NCBI RefSeq assembly: GCF_019264355.1
Contig: NZ_JAHVAH010000001.1
Span: 1,286,001 to 1,350,000, forward strand
Source of the DNA: Sphingomicrobium clamense
GTDB lineage: Bacteria; Pseudomonadota; Alphaproteobacteria; Sphingomonadales; Sphingomonadaceae
DNA length: 64,000 nucleotides
Reading direction: 5' to 3'
The notes below the pieces were generated by a model, which was not told where the DNA came from, searched no databases, and was given only the letters and a program-made list of their open reading frames with translations. Positions 1-10,009 of this stretch are shown piece by piece. Made by a program: the position numbers and the translations under genes. The first letter of the stretch is position 1, and each line of letters opens with the position of its first letter.

Positions 1-655
1 TGGAGATGGCTTGTGGCGTTACGCCCGCGGGCGGATCGGGATTGGGCGTGACGTGGACGACGGCCGAAGCGACCTTGGGTGGCGGGACGAAGGCCGAACG
101 CGACAGCGTCATCGCAATCTTTGGCGTCGAGCGCCACTGCGCCAGGACCGCCAGCCGCCCGTAAGCCTTGTCGCCTGGACTGGCGACGATCCGCTCCGCG
201 ACCTCCTTCTGGAACATCAGTGTCAGGCTCTTCCAGAATGGTGGCCATTCCTCGCTGTCGAGCCATCGGGTCAGCAGCGCCGTCCCGACATTATAGGGCA
301 GGTTGGCGATGATATGGGCGGGCGCGTTCAGCAGTTTGGGCTCGTCGATCGCCATCGCGTCGCCCTCGATATAGTCGAACTGACCCGGAAATTCGGACTT
401 CAGTTCTTCCAGAACCGGCACGCATCGGCGGTCCATTTCGACCGACGTGAGTGAGACTCCGCGATCGAGGATCGCACGGGTAAGGCCGCCGGGGCCAGGG
501 CCGACTTCATAGGCGACGTCGCCCTCTTCCAACTCGGGAATTGCCGCGATCCTTGCGAGAAGCTGGCGATCGAGAATGAAATTCTGGCCCAGCGCCTTGG
601 AAGCGCTCAGCCCGTGCCGGGCGATGACCTCGCGAAGCGGCTCGGGCCCGCTCAC
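1..655 (-). CDS. ksgA: 16S rRNA dimethyladenosine transferase (partial, C-terminus beyond window)
   Basis: KsgA/RsmA dimethylates two adjacent adenosines near the 3' end of 16S rRNA, using S-adenosylmethionine, late in 30S assembly. Reading on the minus strand from a GTG at 655 gives about 218 codons with no stop before the window edge. The N-terminus holds ALGQNFILD (residues 22-30), then a Gly-rich SAM-binding motif (VGPGPGGLT) and the catalytic NLPYN motif at 118-122. These three are the family hallmarks. The GTG start overlaps the pdxA stop (GTGA), so translation is probably coupled to pdxA. The order lptD-surA-pdxA-ksgA is the same as in enterobacteria. Only the C-terminal helical domain is missing, because of the window edge. 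Confidence 0.95.
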   Translation of the reverse strand, partial: MSGPEPLREVIARHGLSASKALGQNFILDRQLLARIAAIPELEEGDVAYEVGPGPGGLTRAILDRGVSLTSVEMDRRCVPVLEELKSEFPGQFDYIEGDAMAIDEPKLLNAPAHIIANLPYNVGTALLTRWLDSEEWPPFWKSLTLMFQKEVAERIVASPGDKAYGRLAVLAQWRSTPKIAMTLSRSAFVPPPKVASAVVHVTPNPDPPAGVTPQAIS

Positions 656-1683
656 TTGCCGATGGCCATGCCCGTGCGCCCGGCCTGGGCGAGTGCCTTG
701 CGGCAGTTGGCGGCATCGCGCGCGCAAATCAGCGCTGCGGCCATTGCCGTCGGTTCCGCCTGATCGGTGCCCGCAATGTCGAAAGCGGTGCCATGATCGG
801 GGCTGGTGCGCACGATCGGAAGGCCGAGCGTGATGTTCACGCCCTCGTCGAAGTGCAGCGCCTTGAGCGGGATAAGCGCCTGGTCGTGGTACATGGCCAG
901 CGCGGCGTCATATTTGGCGCGGGCACGGTCGTGAAACATCGTGTCGGCGGGAAGGGGGCCCACTACGTCCCAGCCTTCGTCGCGCAGCTGGTCGATCGCA
1001 GGCCCGATGATCTCGATTTCCTCGGTGCCGAGCGCGCCATTCTCTCCGGCATGCGGGTTGAGCCCGGTCACTGCGAGGCGCGGCTTCTCGATCCCGAAAT
1101 TGCGGATCAGGCCGCGAAGCGCGGCGCGACCGCGCGAGGCGACGAGGTCGACGGTTAGTGCCTCACTGGCTTCGGAGAGGGGAATGTGCGTCGTTACGGG
1201 CACCGCGCGAAGGCTCGGTCCGGCCAGCATCATGGCAACGTTCGACTTTGACACGCCGCAGCGTTCGGCAACGAACTCGGTCTGCCCTGGGTGTGTGAAG
1301 CCGATCTCGTACAGCTGCTTCTTGCTGACGGGCCCGGTGACGACGGCGGCGGCGGCACCTTCGCGGGTAAGTCCGACCGCCATCTCCAGACTGTCATAGG
1401 CGCAATGCGCGCCGGCCCCGTCAGGCTGCCCGGGCGTGATTTCGCCGCCCGAACGGATCGGGATGACCGGCAACCCTTCGTCGAAGCGCTCGAACCCGTT
1501 TTCCGGACTGTCCACGACCGCGATCGGTCCATCCCAGACGGCTTCGACCGACCTGGGATCGCCAATCGCGACGAAGGCGGGAAGGTCGAGCTCGTGCCTT
1601 CCCGCCCAGCATTTCGCGATGACCTCAGGACCGATCCCGGCAGGATCGCCCAGCGAAACCGCAATGGGCCGGGTCGCCGTCAT
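652..1683 (-). CDS. pdxA: 4-hydroxythreonine-4-phosphate dehydrogenase
   Basis: PdxA oxidises 4-phosphohydroxy-L-threonine with NAD in the DXP-dependent pathway to pyridoxal phosphate. The 343-residue product starts with [12 protein letters not shown], the family's N-terminal signature, and has the usual length. Metal-ligand histidines are visible in VTTHIPLSE and in the [20 protein letters not shown] segment. The ATG at 1683 lies 9 bases after the surA stop. At its 3' end the stop overlaps the ksgA GTG start. It is the third gene of the lptD-surA-pdxA-ksgA run and is presumably cotranscribed with it. Confidence 0.96.
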   Translation of the reverse strand: MTATRPIAVSLGDPAGIGPEVIAKCWAGRHELDLPAFVAIGDPRSVEAVWDGPIAVVDSPENGFERFDEGLPVIPIRSGGEITPGQPDGAGAHCAYDSLEMAVGLTREGAAAAVVTGPVSKKQLYEIGFTHPGQTEFVAERCGVSKSNVAMMLAGPSLRAVPVTTHIPLSEASEALTVDLVASRGRAALRGLIRNFGIEKPRLAVTGLNPHAGENGALGTEEIEIIGPAIDQLRDEGWDVVGPLPADTMFHDRARAKYDAALAMYHDQALIPLKALHFDEGVNITLGLPIVRTSPDHGTAFDIAGTDQAEPTAMAAALICARDAANCRKALAQAGRTGMAIGK

Positions 1684-1692
1684 CGTCGCGAT

Positions 1693-3036
1693 TTAGCGAT
1701 AGTCGATCACGGCATCGCGGCGCAGGTCGCGAAGATAGCGGCGCGCACGCGAGTTGATCCGCTCGGCCCGCTTCTGCTGCTGCACTTCGGCGAAGCTGGG
1801 CAGGCCGGGCGTCGCTTCCTCGCGGCCGCACAGGACGAGCACGCGCACGCCTTCCTCAAGCGATCCGAACGGACGCGTGGCCTGGCCGACCTGCATCGGG
1901 ATCATCATCTGCTGCAGTTCGGGCGGAAGTTCGCGCATCGAGACGTCGTCACGGCTCAGAACCTGGCCTCCAAAGTCGCTCGCAAGCTTCTCCGCGCCGC
2001 CACATCCGCCAAGATTGGTCGCGGCCTCGGCAAACCGATCGACGATGGCGTTGGCGGCCTCGACCGAGATCCCCTGCTGCAGCGGGATGGCGACCTGCTT
2101 GAGCGACAGCTGCGCATCGCGCGGATCGGCGGTGAGGATCGTGCGACGGTCCTGGACCGCGAGGATCGAATAGCCGCCCGGGATCTTGATCGGGACCGAG
2201 ACCGAGCCAAGCTGGATTTGCGGGAGTGCCTGCGCCAGTTCGGCAGGCAGCTGTTCGGGCCGGATCCAACCGAGATCGCCGCCGACGGCCGCGTGGCTCG
2301 CCTCGCTATACTGACGCGCGACCGCAACGAAGCTTGCACCCTGACGGATCAGGTCGAGCACACGCAGCGCATTTTCGCGAACCTGCTGGTCGTTGGCGGG
2401 GGTCGCCGACAGGAAGATCTCGCCAACGCGATATTCGGTCGTCCCCTTGGACGCTTCAAGCTTCGCCAGGACAGCGCGGACTTCGTCATCGTCGACCGAC
2501 ACGAAATTCTCGATCTTGTACTGCTGCAGGCGCGACCAGGCGATCTCGCCACGAATTTGCTGGCGCATCGTTTCGAGCGACGCGCCATTCTGCTCGAGCA
2601 GCGCCGCAAGCTCTTCGACCGTACGGCCCGAATCTTCGGCGACGGCTGCAAGGGTGCGCGCAACTTCCTCGTCCGAGATATTGATCTCTTCCGCGGCGGC
2701 AGCCTGGATCTGCAACGTCTCGTCGATGAGGTTGGCGAGCACCTGCTGGCGCATGTCGGCGACCTGCTCGGGCGGGATTTGCTGGCCCGACGCGACCAGC
2801 ATGAAGTTCATCCGCTCATTGATGTCGGTCTGCGTGATCACCGCGCCGTTGACGATCGCAGTGGCTTTGACCACCGGCGGGATTTCGCGGCCGAAGATCG
2901 TGATGGTGTCGGGGATATCGAACACGGGGCGCTGCGCCTGGGCGGCGTCCTGCGTCATGGCCGCAGGGGCGGCGGTGACGGCCATCGCGGCGGTGGCGGT
3001 GGCGAGGAGGGCGTTCTTCCAGTTCATCGGCAACAT
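1693..3036 (-). CDS. surA: Periplasmic chaperone / peptidylprolyl isomerase SurA
   Basis: SurA escorts unfolded outer-membrane proteins, including LptD, through the periplasm. The product has a signal peptide near residues 4-33, a SurA N-terminal domain to about residue 195, and one parvulin (PpiC) domain at about 198-303 (EYRVGEIFLSA... to ...GGYSILAVQDRR). E. coli SurA has two parvulin domains; I can recognise only one clearly here, with a divergent tail after it. I chose the ATG at 3036 because AAGGA lies just upstream. An ATG at 3057 (seven residues longer) is the alternative. It lies downstream of lptD, whose product is a known SurA client, so coexpression makes sense. Confidence 0.93.
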   Translation of the reverse strand: MLPMNWKNALLATATAAMAVTAAPAAMTQDAAQAQRPVFDIPDTITIFGREIPPVVKATAIVNGAVITQTDINERMNFMLVASGQQIPPEQVADMRQQVLANLIDETLQIQAAAAEEINISDEEVARTLAAVAEDSGRTVEELAALLEQNGASLETMRQQIRGEIAWSRLQQYKIENFVSVDDDEVRAVLAKLEASKGTTEYRVGEIFLSATPANDQQVRENALRVLDLIRQGASFVAVARQYSEASHAAVGGDLGWIRPEQLPAELAQALPQIQLGSVSVPIKIPGGYSILAVQDRRTILTADPRDAQLSLKQVAIPLQQGISVEAANAIVDRFAEAATNLGGCGGAEKLASDFGGQVLSRDDVSMRELPPELQQMMIPMQVGQATRPFGSLEEGVRVLVLCGREEATPGLPSFAEVQQQKRAERINSRARRYLRDLRRDAVIDYR

Positions 3037-3094
3037 GGTCCTTGTCATTCGAATCATTCGGCTTTTTGTAGCATATCGCAGCCTGAACGGCGGC

Positions 3095-5311
3095 TTAGCG
3101 GCCCAACCCCTTCAACGAGAATTGGATGGAGAATGTCGACCCCTTCCGGAAGTCGCCAATCTGCTCATAGTCGCGCTTCCAGCTCGCGCCAAGCTCGATC
3201 GAGTCATCTTCGTAGAGAATGCCGATACGGTGCCGCGCCGGCTCGAACCCGTCGGCCAGGGAAAGCGGGTCTTCATCGGTCGACGTGAGGTCGAGAACGG
3301 TCGCCCCGAAGATCGAATAATAGCGCGAGAACTTGATTCGCGCCGCGACACGCAGCTCTTCTTTGTCGCGCAAATCTTCGATCGTCGTGTCGATGTCGCG
3401 ATCGAGGCGCAAATAGCCGATCTGCGCATAGGTCTCGGTCGTCCCGAAGACGAGATCGAGCTCGTTGCGCCGGATCGCGAGGTTGTCCTTGTCCAGCCGG
3501 AAGCGGTGGGTGAAGTCGATCATGCGCCCGAAACGAAGGCGCGTGCGGCCAACGAAGTCGGACCACTTGTCGGTCAGCCCGGTACCGTCGGGCAAGATGT
3601 CGGGCGCGCGGGTCAGTCGATAGCTCTGACCGATATTGGTCCGAATCGACATGTTCGGACGGTCGAGCAGATATTCGAGCCCGTAGGTGATGCGACTGCC
3701 ATCCTCCCAGCGGTCATATCCGGGGAAGCGGTTGAGAGCGAACAGGTTGCTGTCCTCGAGGTCGATGGCACGCGCATCCTCGTTGGGGATCTTGAGGTTC
3801 TCGGTGTCGGGCGTCACCACTAGCTGGATCCGCGGGACGAGCCGCTGTGTGCCGCCGAAACCTTCGCCGATCAGCGGCATGCGCAGATCGACCGCACCCG
3901 CAACGATGGCGCGCGTGTGCCAGCCATCCTCTCCGCGGTAGATGACGGTGTCGGTCAGGGCGGAATCGTTCGTGTGGTAGACGTCGCCGCGCCCATAGGC
4001 GGTAAAGGTGATTTCCTGCCCCATCGAGGTCAGCATGCGCCGATCCCAGCGCGCCGAGGCGAAGGCACGCTGCGTATCCTGTCCGTCGATCCTCAGGATG
4101 GCGAGGCTGTTCGCCTGGAGCTCGACACGGCCGCCCGCGATTGGATCGTCTAGACGGAGGCGCGCGTCGATCGCGGGCAGGGCGATCGGGATCTCTTCCT
4201 GCACATCGTTGACGCGCAGCCCCTGGAATGCCCAGCCGGCGATCGAGACATAGCTGTCTTCGCCGATCCGCTCGGTGCGGATGAAGTTCCGGAGCCGATC
4301 GTCGCGGGTAATATCGTAGCGGCGGGTGACGGTCTTATCGGTCGCGACGCGGAAGTTGGCAGTCGTGCGCCACCACGGATCGTGCTGGAAGCGGCCATTG
4401 CCTTCAAAATAGCCGCGAATGTCTTCGGACAGCATCTTGTTGGGCGCATCGGGATCGGGATTGTCGATGTCGCCGTAGGTCAGGAAGGCGCCGGCCTGCC
4501 ACGCCCCGCTTTCGCCCAGATGCCTGTATCGGCCCTCGATGGCGGGCAAGGCTTCGGTATAGACGTGCGGCGTGATGGTGAAATCGCGATTTTCCGCGAT
4601 CCGCCAATAGTAGGGAAATGCCAGCTCGACCCCGTTAATGCCGCTGATCGAAATGTCGGGGACGAGTGCCCCCGTCGCACCGCCCAGCTGGGTCGGATCG
4701 CCCACCTTGAAGGCCGGGAAGAGCGGTACCGAAAGCTTAAAGATGTGCAGCTGCCCGCCCTCGAAGCGGATCGAGCCGGTCTCGTCGTCGCGAACGATGC
4801 GTGCGGCGGTAATGCGCCAGCTGGAGGGTTTGGAACAGCCGCCTGGCCCCACCGTGCCACAAGGCGAATAGATCGCGTCCCTGAGTACAAGGTCGCCGTC
4901 GACGCGGTTGGCGCTCCGTGCGGCAATCCGGCCACCGCTTTCCAACGCGACGAGCAGATTGTCGATCGCACCGGTGGCGAGGTCCTCGTCCAGCTCGACG
5001 CGGTCACCCATGATGCGGTCGCCGACCGGACCGAGGGCAACCACGTTGCCGGTGGCGACGACGATCCCGGTCTTGCGGTTCCAGCTGACCTCGTCGGCCG
5101 CCAACCAGTATCCGTCGCGGTTCATGCGTACCTGCCCGCGGGCGGTGACGATTTCGTCTTCCGCCTGATATTCGATCACGTCGGCGCTGAATTCGATGGC
5201 GGCGTCTGGGTCTGCAGGCTGGTCCAGGACGACCGCGTCCTGCGCCAGCGCAGGGGCGGCCCATGCCGCGCTTAGCGCGACCCCCGCCATAAGGAAAACC
5301 CTTGCTCGCAT
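3095..5311 (-). CDS. lptD: LPS-assembly protein LptD
   Basis: LptD is the outer-membrane beta-barrel that, with LptE, inserts lipopolysaccharide into the outer leaflet. The roughly 738-residue product has a signal peptide ending near AAPALAQ, an OstA-like periplasmic beta-jellyroll at about residues 40-110 (IEYQAEDEIVTARGQV), and a long C-terminal barrel domain. Only two cysteines are present, close together in YSPCGTVGPGGCSK. The C-terminal cysteine pair used for the inter-domain disulfides of E. coli LptD is absent. The ATG at 5311 is preferred over a GTG at 5323 because GAGAGGG lies just upstream of it. It heads the minus-strand block and is divergent from pepA. Confidence 0.95.
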   Translation of the reverse strand: MRARVFLMAGVALSAAWAAPALAQDAVVLDQPADPDAAIEFSADVIEYQAEDEIVTARGQVRMNRDGYWLAADEVSWNRKTGIVVATGNVVALGPVGDRIMGDRVELDEDLATGAIDNLLVALESGGRIAARSANRVDGDLVLRDAIYSPCGTVGPGGCSKPSSWRITAARIVRDDETGSIRFEGGQLHIFKLSVPLFPAFKVGDPTQLGGATGALVPDISISGINGVELAFPYYWRIAENRDFTITPHVYTEALPAIEGRYRHLGESGAWQAGAFLTYGDIDNPDPDAPNKMLSEDIRGYFEGNGRFQHDPWWRTTANFRVATDKTVTRRYDITRDDRLRNFIRTERIGEDSYVSIAGWAFQGLRVNDVQEEIPIALPAIDARLRLDDPIAGGRVELQANSLAILRIDGQDTQRAFASARWDRRMLTSMGQEITFTAYGRGDVYHTNDSALTDTVIYRGEDGWHTRAIVAGAVDLRMPLIGEGFGGTQRLVPRIQLVVTPDTENLKIPNEDARAIDLEDSNLFALNRFPGYDRWEDGSRITYGLEYLLDRPNMSIRTNIGQSYRLTRAPDILPDGTGLTDKWSDFVGRTRLRFGRMIDFTHRFRLDKDNLAIRRNELDLVFGTTETYAQIGYLRLDRDIDTTIEDLRDKEELRVAARIKFSRYYSIFGATVLDLTSTDEDPLSLADGFEPARHRIGILYEDDSIELGASWKRDYEQIGDFRKGSTFSIQFSLKGLGR

Positions 5312-5437
5312 CGTCCCTCTCACCGGCCCAGCCTATGGCAGTATGGACCCAGTGGGGCAATCCGCCTTTGCATTTTCACATGAGAGGGCCTTAAGAAGCC
5401 CCACGACCTATTCACGCCAATTCAAAAAGGTGTTTCC

Positions 5438-6901
5438 ATGAAGATTAAGTTCGCTTCGTCCCGTCCCGAAGGGGATTATGCCCTCGTGCTTCCGGCCGAC
5501 GGCCCCGATTGCAAGCGGCTCGACAGCCTAACGGGGGATGCGGCGGCCGCGCGCAAGGCGCTCGAGCGCCAGCGTTTTGAGGGGAAGAAGGGAACGGCTG
5601 CAGAGACTTATCTCGCGGGCGAAGACGGGCGCCGCCTGCTGGTCGTCGGACGTGGCGACGGCAAGGCGATCGACGCCGAAGCCGCCGGTGCGCGCGTGGC
5701 GGCACGCTTGATGATCTCGGGTGAGAACCATGCCGTGATCGACCTGTCGGATGCCGAGTTCGACGCCGAGGGAGCGGCGCGTGCGGCACTGGGCGTGGCG
5801 ATGCGCGCATGGCGCTTCGACGAGCATCGCACCAAGATGAAGGACAAACAGAAGATCACGCTCAAGAAGGTCACCATCGTCGGTGCCGCCAAGGGCGCGG
5901 AGAAGCTGTGGAACGACCGTTACAAGGCGGTCTACGAAGGCACCTGCCTAACCCGCGAACTGGTCACCGAGCCGCCCAACGTCATCTACCCCGCCACCTT
6001 CGTCGACCGGGTCAAGAAGTGGAACAAGGGCAACGGCCTCGAGATCGAAGTCCTTGGCCAGAAAGAGATGGAAAAGCTCGGCATGGGCGCGCTGCTGGGC
6101 GTTGCGCAGGGCTCGGTGAAAGAACCCAAGCTGCTCGTGATGAAATGGATGGGCGGCAAGAAGGGCGAAAAGCCCACCGTGTTCATCGGCAAGGGCGTGA
6201 CCTTCGACACGGGCGGCATATCGTTGAAGCCCGGACCCGGCATGGACATGATGAAGTGGGACATGGGCGGTGCCGGTGCGGTCGCGGGTGCGATGCACAC
6301 GATGGCGCAGCGCAAGGCCAAGGCCAACGTTATCGGCGTGTGCGGCCTGGTCGAGAACATGCCCGACGGCAATGCGATCCGCCCGGGCGACGTGCTCAAG
6401 ACGATGAGCGGTCAGACGGTCGAAGTGCTCAATACCGACGCCGAAGGTCGCCTCGTCTTGTGCGACGCGATCACCTGGACGCAGGAAAAGCTGAACCCGG
6501 CTGCGATGATCGATCTCGCGACACTGACCGGAGCGATGGTCATCACTTTCGGTCACGAGCATGCCGGCATCTTCTCTAACAATGACGATCTCGCCGACAA
6601 GCTGCTCGAGGCGGGCAAGGAGACGGGCGACCTGCTCTGGCGCCAGCCCTTGTCGGACGCCTATGACCGACTGATCGACAGCCCCATTGCCGACATGAAG
6701 AATATCGGCCCGCGCGAGGCCGGTTCGATCACGGCGGCGCAATATCTCCAGCGTTTCGTTGAGAACGACACGCCGTGGGCGCATCTCGACATTGCCGGCA
6801 TGGCTTGGTCCGACAAGGACAAGACAACCTTCGGCAAGGGCGCGACCGGCTATGGCGTGCGCCTGCTCGACGAATATATCGCCGACGAAGTCGAAGGCTA
6901 G
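5438..6901 (+). CDS. pepA: Leucyl aminopeptidase (M17 family)
   Basis: This is a cytosolic di-metal aminopeptidase that removes N-terminal residues during peptide turnover; some PepA proteins also bind DNA. The 487-residue length is normal. The M17 catalytic core is intact: GKGVTFDTGGISLKP with the metal-binding lysine at about residue 252, and NTDAEGR at 332-338. The ATG is preceded by AAAGGTG. It is divergent from lptD across 126 bases, and holC follows 12 bases after its stop. The pepA-holC pairing is common in proteobacteria. Confidence 0.96.
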   Translation: MKIKFASSRPEGDYALVLPADGPDCKRLDSLTGDAAAARKALERQRFEGKKGTAAETYLAGEDGRRLLVVGRGDGKAIDAEAAGARVAARLMISGENHAVIDLSDAEFDAEGAARAALGVAMRAWRFDEHRTKMKDKQKITLKKVTIVGAAKGAEKLWNDRYKAVYEGTCLTRELVTEPPNVIYPATFVDRVKKWNKGNGLEIEVLGQKEMEKLGMGALLGVAQGSVKEPKLLVMKWMGGKKGEKPTVFIGKGVTFDTGGISLKPGPGMDMMKWDMGGAGAVAGAMHTMAQRKAKANVIGVCGLVENMPDGNAIRPGDVLKTMSGQTVEVLNTDAEGRLVLCDAITWTQEKLNPAAMIDLATLTGAMVITFGHEHAGIFSNNDDLADKLLEAGKETGDLLWRQPLSDAYDRLIDSPIADMKNIGPREAGSITAAQYLQRFVENDTPWAHLDIAGMAWSDKDKTTFGKGATGYGVRLLDEYIADEVEG

Positions 6902-6913
6902 GGACGACCTCCG

Positions 6914-7345
6914 ATGCGGGTGGATTTCTACCAACTGGCCGGCGATCCACCCGCCTCGATCCTTGCAAAACTCGCGGCCAAGCTGCTCGACGATGGTGGA
7001 CGGCTGCTCGTCGTCAGCGAAGATGAAAAGGCGCTCGCTGCCATCGACCGGCAACTCTGGGACGAGCCGGGCTTTCTCGCCCACGGGCGTGAAGGCGGGG
7101 CGGACGACCAGCACCAGCCCATCCTGCTCTCGACGCGCGACGTCGCGGCCAATCGCGCGCGCAATATCGCGATCATCGATGGGAAGTGGCGACCGACCGC
7201 ATTGAGCTTCGACCGGGCCTTTTTCCTGTTCGACGAAGACCATCTTGATGCAGCGCGCGAGGCCTGGAAGTCGCTCAAGGGCAGCGACGAGGTCGAGCGG
7301 CACTACTGGGCGCGCGAAGAAGGGCGCTGGACGCAAAAGGCGTGA
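6914..7345 (+). CDS. holC: DNA polymerase III chi subunit
   Basis: The chi subunit links the clamp loader to single-strand binding protein at the replication fork. The 143-residue protein opens with VDFYQLAGDP and contains LLVVSEDEKALAAIDRQLW and FDEDHLDAAREAWKSLK, the typical HolC layout (beta-alpha start, acidic C-terminal segment). It sits 12 bases after pepA, the usual neighbour of holC, which supports the call. The product carries no catalytic motif, so the assignment rests on overall similarity and position. Confidence 0.9.
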   Translation: MRVDFYQLAGDPPASILAKLAAKLLDDGGRLLVVSEDEKALAAIDRQLWDEPGFLAHGREGGADDQHQPILLSTRDVAANRARNIAIIDGKWRPTALSFDRAFFLFDEDHLDAAREAWKSLKGSDEVERHYWAREEGRWTQKA

Positions 7346-7414
7346 GGCTTGCGCTGCCGTCCCGACGGGGTTAGGGGGCGCGGCAAATCCAAACCCCCCA
7401 CAGGAGCATCCATC

Positions 7415-7837
7415 ATGGCGGTCACCCGCACCTTCTCGATCATCAAGCCCGACGCCACCCGTCGCAACCTGACCGGCGCGGTCACCAAGAAGCTTGAGGA
7501 AGCCGGCCTTCGCGTCGTCGCCTCCAAGCGCATCCACATGACCCGCGAACAGGCCGAAGGCTTCTACGCGGTCCACAAGGAACGCCCCTTCTTCGGTGAA
7601 TTGGTCGAGTTCATGATGAGCGAACCGGTCGTCGTGCAGGTGCTCGAAGGCGAAGACGCTGTGAAGCGCAACCGCAACATCATGGGTGCGACCAACCCGG
7701 CCGAAGCCGACGAAGGCACGATCCGCAAGGAATATGCACTCTCGATCGGCGAAAACACGGTCCACGGTTCGGACAGCGACGAGAACGCCAAGATCGAAAT
7801 CGACTTCTTCTTCGATGAAGACGAAATCGTTGGATAA
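7415..7837 (+). CDS. ndk: Nucleoside diphosphate kinase
   Basis: Ndk equalises the NTP and dNTP pools by moving the gamma-phosphate through a phosphohistidine. The 140-residue product starts [18 protein letters not shown] and holds the catalytic histidine in NTVHGSD near residue 117. [17 protein letters not shown] and the usual length confirm the family. The ATG at 7415 has AGGAG eight bases upstream; an in-frame opening further upstream has no such site. Two hairpins follow the stop codon and probably end the pepA-holC-ndk unit. Confidence 0.97.
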   Translation: MAVTRTFSIIKPDATRRNLTGAVTKKLEEAGLRVVASKRIHMTREQAEGFYAVHKERPFFGELVEFMMSEPVVVQVLEGEDAVKRNRNIMGATNPAEADEGTIRKEYALSIGENTVHGSDSDENAKIEIDFFFDEDEIVG

Positions 7838-7858
7838 AACTGTCTGGGAGACAGTTTT
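7836..7858 (+). terminator. Perfect 10-bp hairpin after ndk
   Basis: AAAACTGTCT and its exact complement AGACAGTTTT are separated by a GGG loop, starting inside the ndk stop codon. It ends in TTTT, so it may work as a short terminator or as an mRNA-stabilising 3' hairpin. A second, GC-rich hairpin follows 40 bases later. Confidence 0.6.
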
Positions 7859-7899
7859 GCCGACGATTGGCGGCTAATCGGGTCGATATCGACCAACCG

Positions 7900-7927
7900 A
7901 GGGCGTCCGGAAACGGGCGCCCTTTTC
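7900..7927 (+). terminator. Intrinsic terminator, ndk/purN convergent junction
   Basis: The stem AGGGCGTCCG pairs with CGGGCGCCCT (one G-T wobble) around a GAAA tetraloop and is followed by TTT. It lies between the 3' ends of ndk (plus) and purN (minus), so it may serve both directions. Confidence 0.85.
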
Positions 7928-7928
7928 A

Positions 7929-8888
7929 TTAGAACTCCGCGGCCACCTTATGCAGCTTAGCCACTCGCGCCGGCGCGCATTCGATCCAGCTGCGCTGGAG
8001 CCAGTGCTCGACATGGTCCCAATCGGTATCGGGGCGATCGAGGCGGATGCCGATCCAGTTGGACGGTCCATAATATTGGGGACGGAAATAGAGGTCGGGG
8101 TCGGCTTCGATCAGGCCCGCCATTTCCTCCTGCCCGCTACATTTGACCAGGAGGCCGACATGGTCTTCGCCATGGTGGCGGACCCACATGATCGCGAAAA
8201 GCTTGCCCGTGCTTTTGCTGCCGACGCGCCAGGCGGGAGCACCGTGGCTTGTCTTGAACATCGTCTCGGGTAGCGCCAACGCGCGCCTGCCAACTTCCTC
8301 CGTGATCCAGTCGGGATCGAGCGCGCGCCCGAGATAGTCGCTGAGCACGCGCGGGTAGAGTTGGTGCTCGGCGATCAGCACACGATCGGCCAGCGTTTCG
8401 GGCGTATCGCCCTCGACGATTGCAACCTCGACCTGGCCCAGCACTTCGCCGGAATCGAGTTCGGGAATGACGAGATGCACGGTCGCGCCGGTCACCTTGT
8501 CGCCGGCGTCGATCGCCGCCTTGTGCGTGCCGACGCCTTTATATTTGGGGAGCAGGGACGGGTGGATGTTGACGATCCGGCCTTCCCATTTGGCGAGAAA
8601 ATCGTCGGGGATGATGCGCATGAAGCCGGCGAGCGCGACCATTTCGACCTCGTGCGCGCGCAGTGTCTCGTCCAGCTGCGTCCAGAAATCCTTGGCTTTG
8701 CCGTCAAGCTTTGCGGTCGTGACGCCCTCGGCATGCGCCAGAGCAAGGCCCGGCGCATCGGGCTTGTTGCCCGTAACTAGCGCTGGCTCGTAGGGGCAGT
8801 CTTCCGCCCTCGATGCATAGATCAGCGCGGCCATGTTCGACCCGCGTCCGGAAATCAGGATGGCGAGGCGGGTGCGCCTAGCCGTCAT
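7929..8888 (-). CDS. purN: Phosphoribosylglycinamide formyltransferase with C-terminal YjbR/MmcQ-like domain
   Basis: PurN transfers a formyl group from 10-formyl-tetrahydrofolate to GAR in purine synthesis. Residues 1-190 form a complete PurN: an N-terminal nucleotide-binding ISGRGSNM, then [12 protein letters not shown] with N107 and H109, and D145 in LDSGEV. E. coli PurN stops near residue 212. Here the frame continues to 319 residues. Residues 196-310 ([18 protein letters not shown]..., [37 protein letters not shown]) look like the YjbR/MmcQ family, a CyaY-like fold of unclear function. I see no internal stop or frameshift, so this reads as a genuine fusion. Its ATG overlaps the end of purM by 11 bases. 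Confidence 0.92.
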   Translation of the reverse strand: MTARRTRLAILISGRGSNMAALIYASRAEDCPYEPALVTGNKPDAPGLALAHAEGVTTAKLDGKAKDFWTQLDETLRAHEVEMVALAGFMRIIPDDFLAKWEGRIVNIHPSLLPKYKGVGTHKAAIDAGDKVTGATVHLVIPELDSGEVLGQVEVAIVEGDTPETLADRVLIAEHQLYPRVLSDYLGRALDPDWITEEVGRRALALPETMFKTSHGAPAWRVGSKSTGKLFAIMWVRHHGEDHVGLLVKCSGQEEMAGLIEADPDLYFRPQYYGPSNWIGIRLDRPDTDWDHVEHWLQRSWIECAPARVAKLHKVAAEF

Positions 8889-9942
8889 GGCTCGCCGACC
8901 AGCCGTCGCCGATGACGGTGCAGCCCTTGGCGCCTTGCTCGATGCGGCCGATGACCGTCGGGGTTTCGCCGGCGGCGGTCAGAGCGTCGGTTACCTGATC
9001 GAGGTCGGTGTTGGAAATGACCAACACCATGCCGATGCCGCAGTTGAAGGTGCGGACCATCTCCTCGTTGGCGACATTGCCGCCTTCGCGCAGCTTGGCG
9101 AAGAGGGCCGGGAGTTCCATGTCGCTGACGTCGACGATGGCGCGGGCGCCGTCGGGGAGGACGCGGGGGAGATTTTCGAGCAGTCCGCCGCCGGTAATGT
9201 GGCTCAGCGCCTTGACCTTGCCCGACTGGACGAGGGGGAGCAGCGGCTTGACGTAGATGCGGGTCGGTTCGAGCAGCGCCTCGCCGAGCGTGCGCCCGTC
9301 CTCGAGCGTATCGGCGAGCGTCCAGCCGGCATGGTCAATGATGCGGCGGACGAGCGAGAAGCCGTTGGAATGGACGCCCGAGCTGGCCAGGCCGACGAGC
9401 AGGTCGCCGGGCGCGACCGCATCGCCGGTCAGCACCTTGGCGCGATCGACGGCGCCTACGCAAAAGCCCGCGAGGTCGTAATCGTCCTCGGCGTACATGC
9501 CCGGCATCTCAGCGGTTTCGCCGCCGATCAGCGCGCAGCCGGCCTGCTTGCAGCCCTCGGCAATGCCTTTGACCACATCGGTCGCGACCGCATTGTCGAG
9601 TTTTCCAGTGGCGTAATAGTCGAGAAAGAAGAGCGGCTCGGCGCCCTGTACGATGAGGTCGTTGACGCACATCGCGACGAGGTCGATGCCGACCGTGTCA
9701 TGCTTGCCCAGGTCGATGGCAAGCTTGAGCTTGGTCCCGACCCCGTCATTGGCAGCGACGAGCAACGGATCGTCATAACCCGCGGCCTTGAGGTCGAAGA
9801 AGCCTCCGAAGCCGCCCAGTTCGGCGTTGGCACCGGGGCGCGCAGTCGACTTGGCGAGCGGTCCGATCGCCTTCACCAGCGCATTGCCGGTATCGATCGA
9901 CACGCCGGCATCGGCATAGGTGAGGCCCTGATCCTTGGTCAT
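8878..9942 (-). CDS. purM: Phosphoribosylformylglycinamidine cyclo-ligase (AIR synthetase)
   Basis: PurM closes the imidazole ring of AIR using ATP in purine synthesis. The 354-residue product holds the conserved N-terminal [12 protein letters not shown], the ATP-binding [11 protein letters not shown], and [22 protein letters not shown] and [11 protein letters not shown]. All are family signatures. I chose the ATG at 9942, since its N-terminus ([14 protein letters not shown]) matches the family; the frame stays open upstream to about 10020, into the divergent gene's leader. purN overlaps its end, so the two are coupled. Confidence 0.96.
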   Translation of the reverse strand: MTKDQGLTYADAGVSIDTGNALVKAIGPLAKSTARPGANAELGGFGGFFDLKAAGYDDPLLVAANDGVGTKLKLAIDLGKHDTVGIDLVAMCVNDLIVQGAEPLFFLDYYATGKLDNAVATDVVKGIAEGCKQAGCALIGGETAEMPGMYAEDDYDLAGFCVGAVDRAKVLTGDAVAPGDLLVGLASSGVHSNGFSLVRRIIDHAGWTLADTLEDGRTLGEALLEPTRIYVKPLLPLVQSGKVKALSHITGGGLLENLPRVLPDGARAIVDVSDMELPALFAKLREGGNVANEEMVRTFNCGIGMVLVISNTDLDQVTDALTAAGETPTVIGRIEQGAKGCTVIGDGWSASHDG

Positions 9943-10009
9943 GTCTGGCTTGCTAGTCACAACGCGCTTGGATTTCCACCGAAGAAACGCCAAAAGCGGG
10001 TTCGAAACC

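Noticed and set aside
5948..7765. Long minus-strand open frame across pepA, holC and ndk
   Set aside because: It is antisense to three solid genes. GC-rich codons leave few stops in other frames, and the product has no recognisable motif.
7881..7894. 14-base perfect palindrome GGTCGATATCGACC after ndk
   Set aside because: A short palindrome in GC-rich DNA between two terminator hairpins; I see no second copy or gene link to support an operator.
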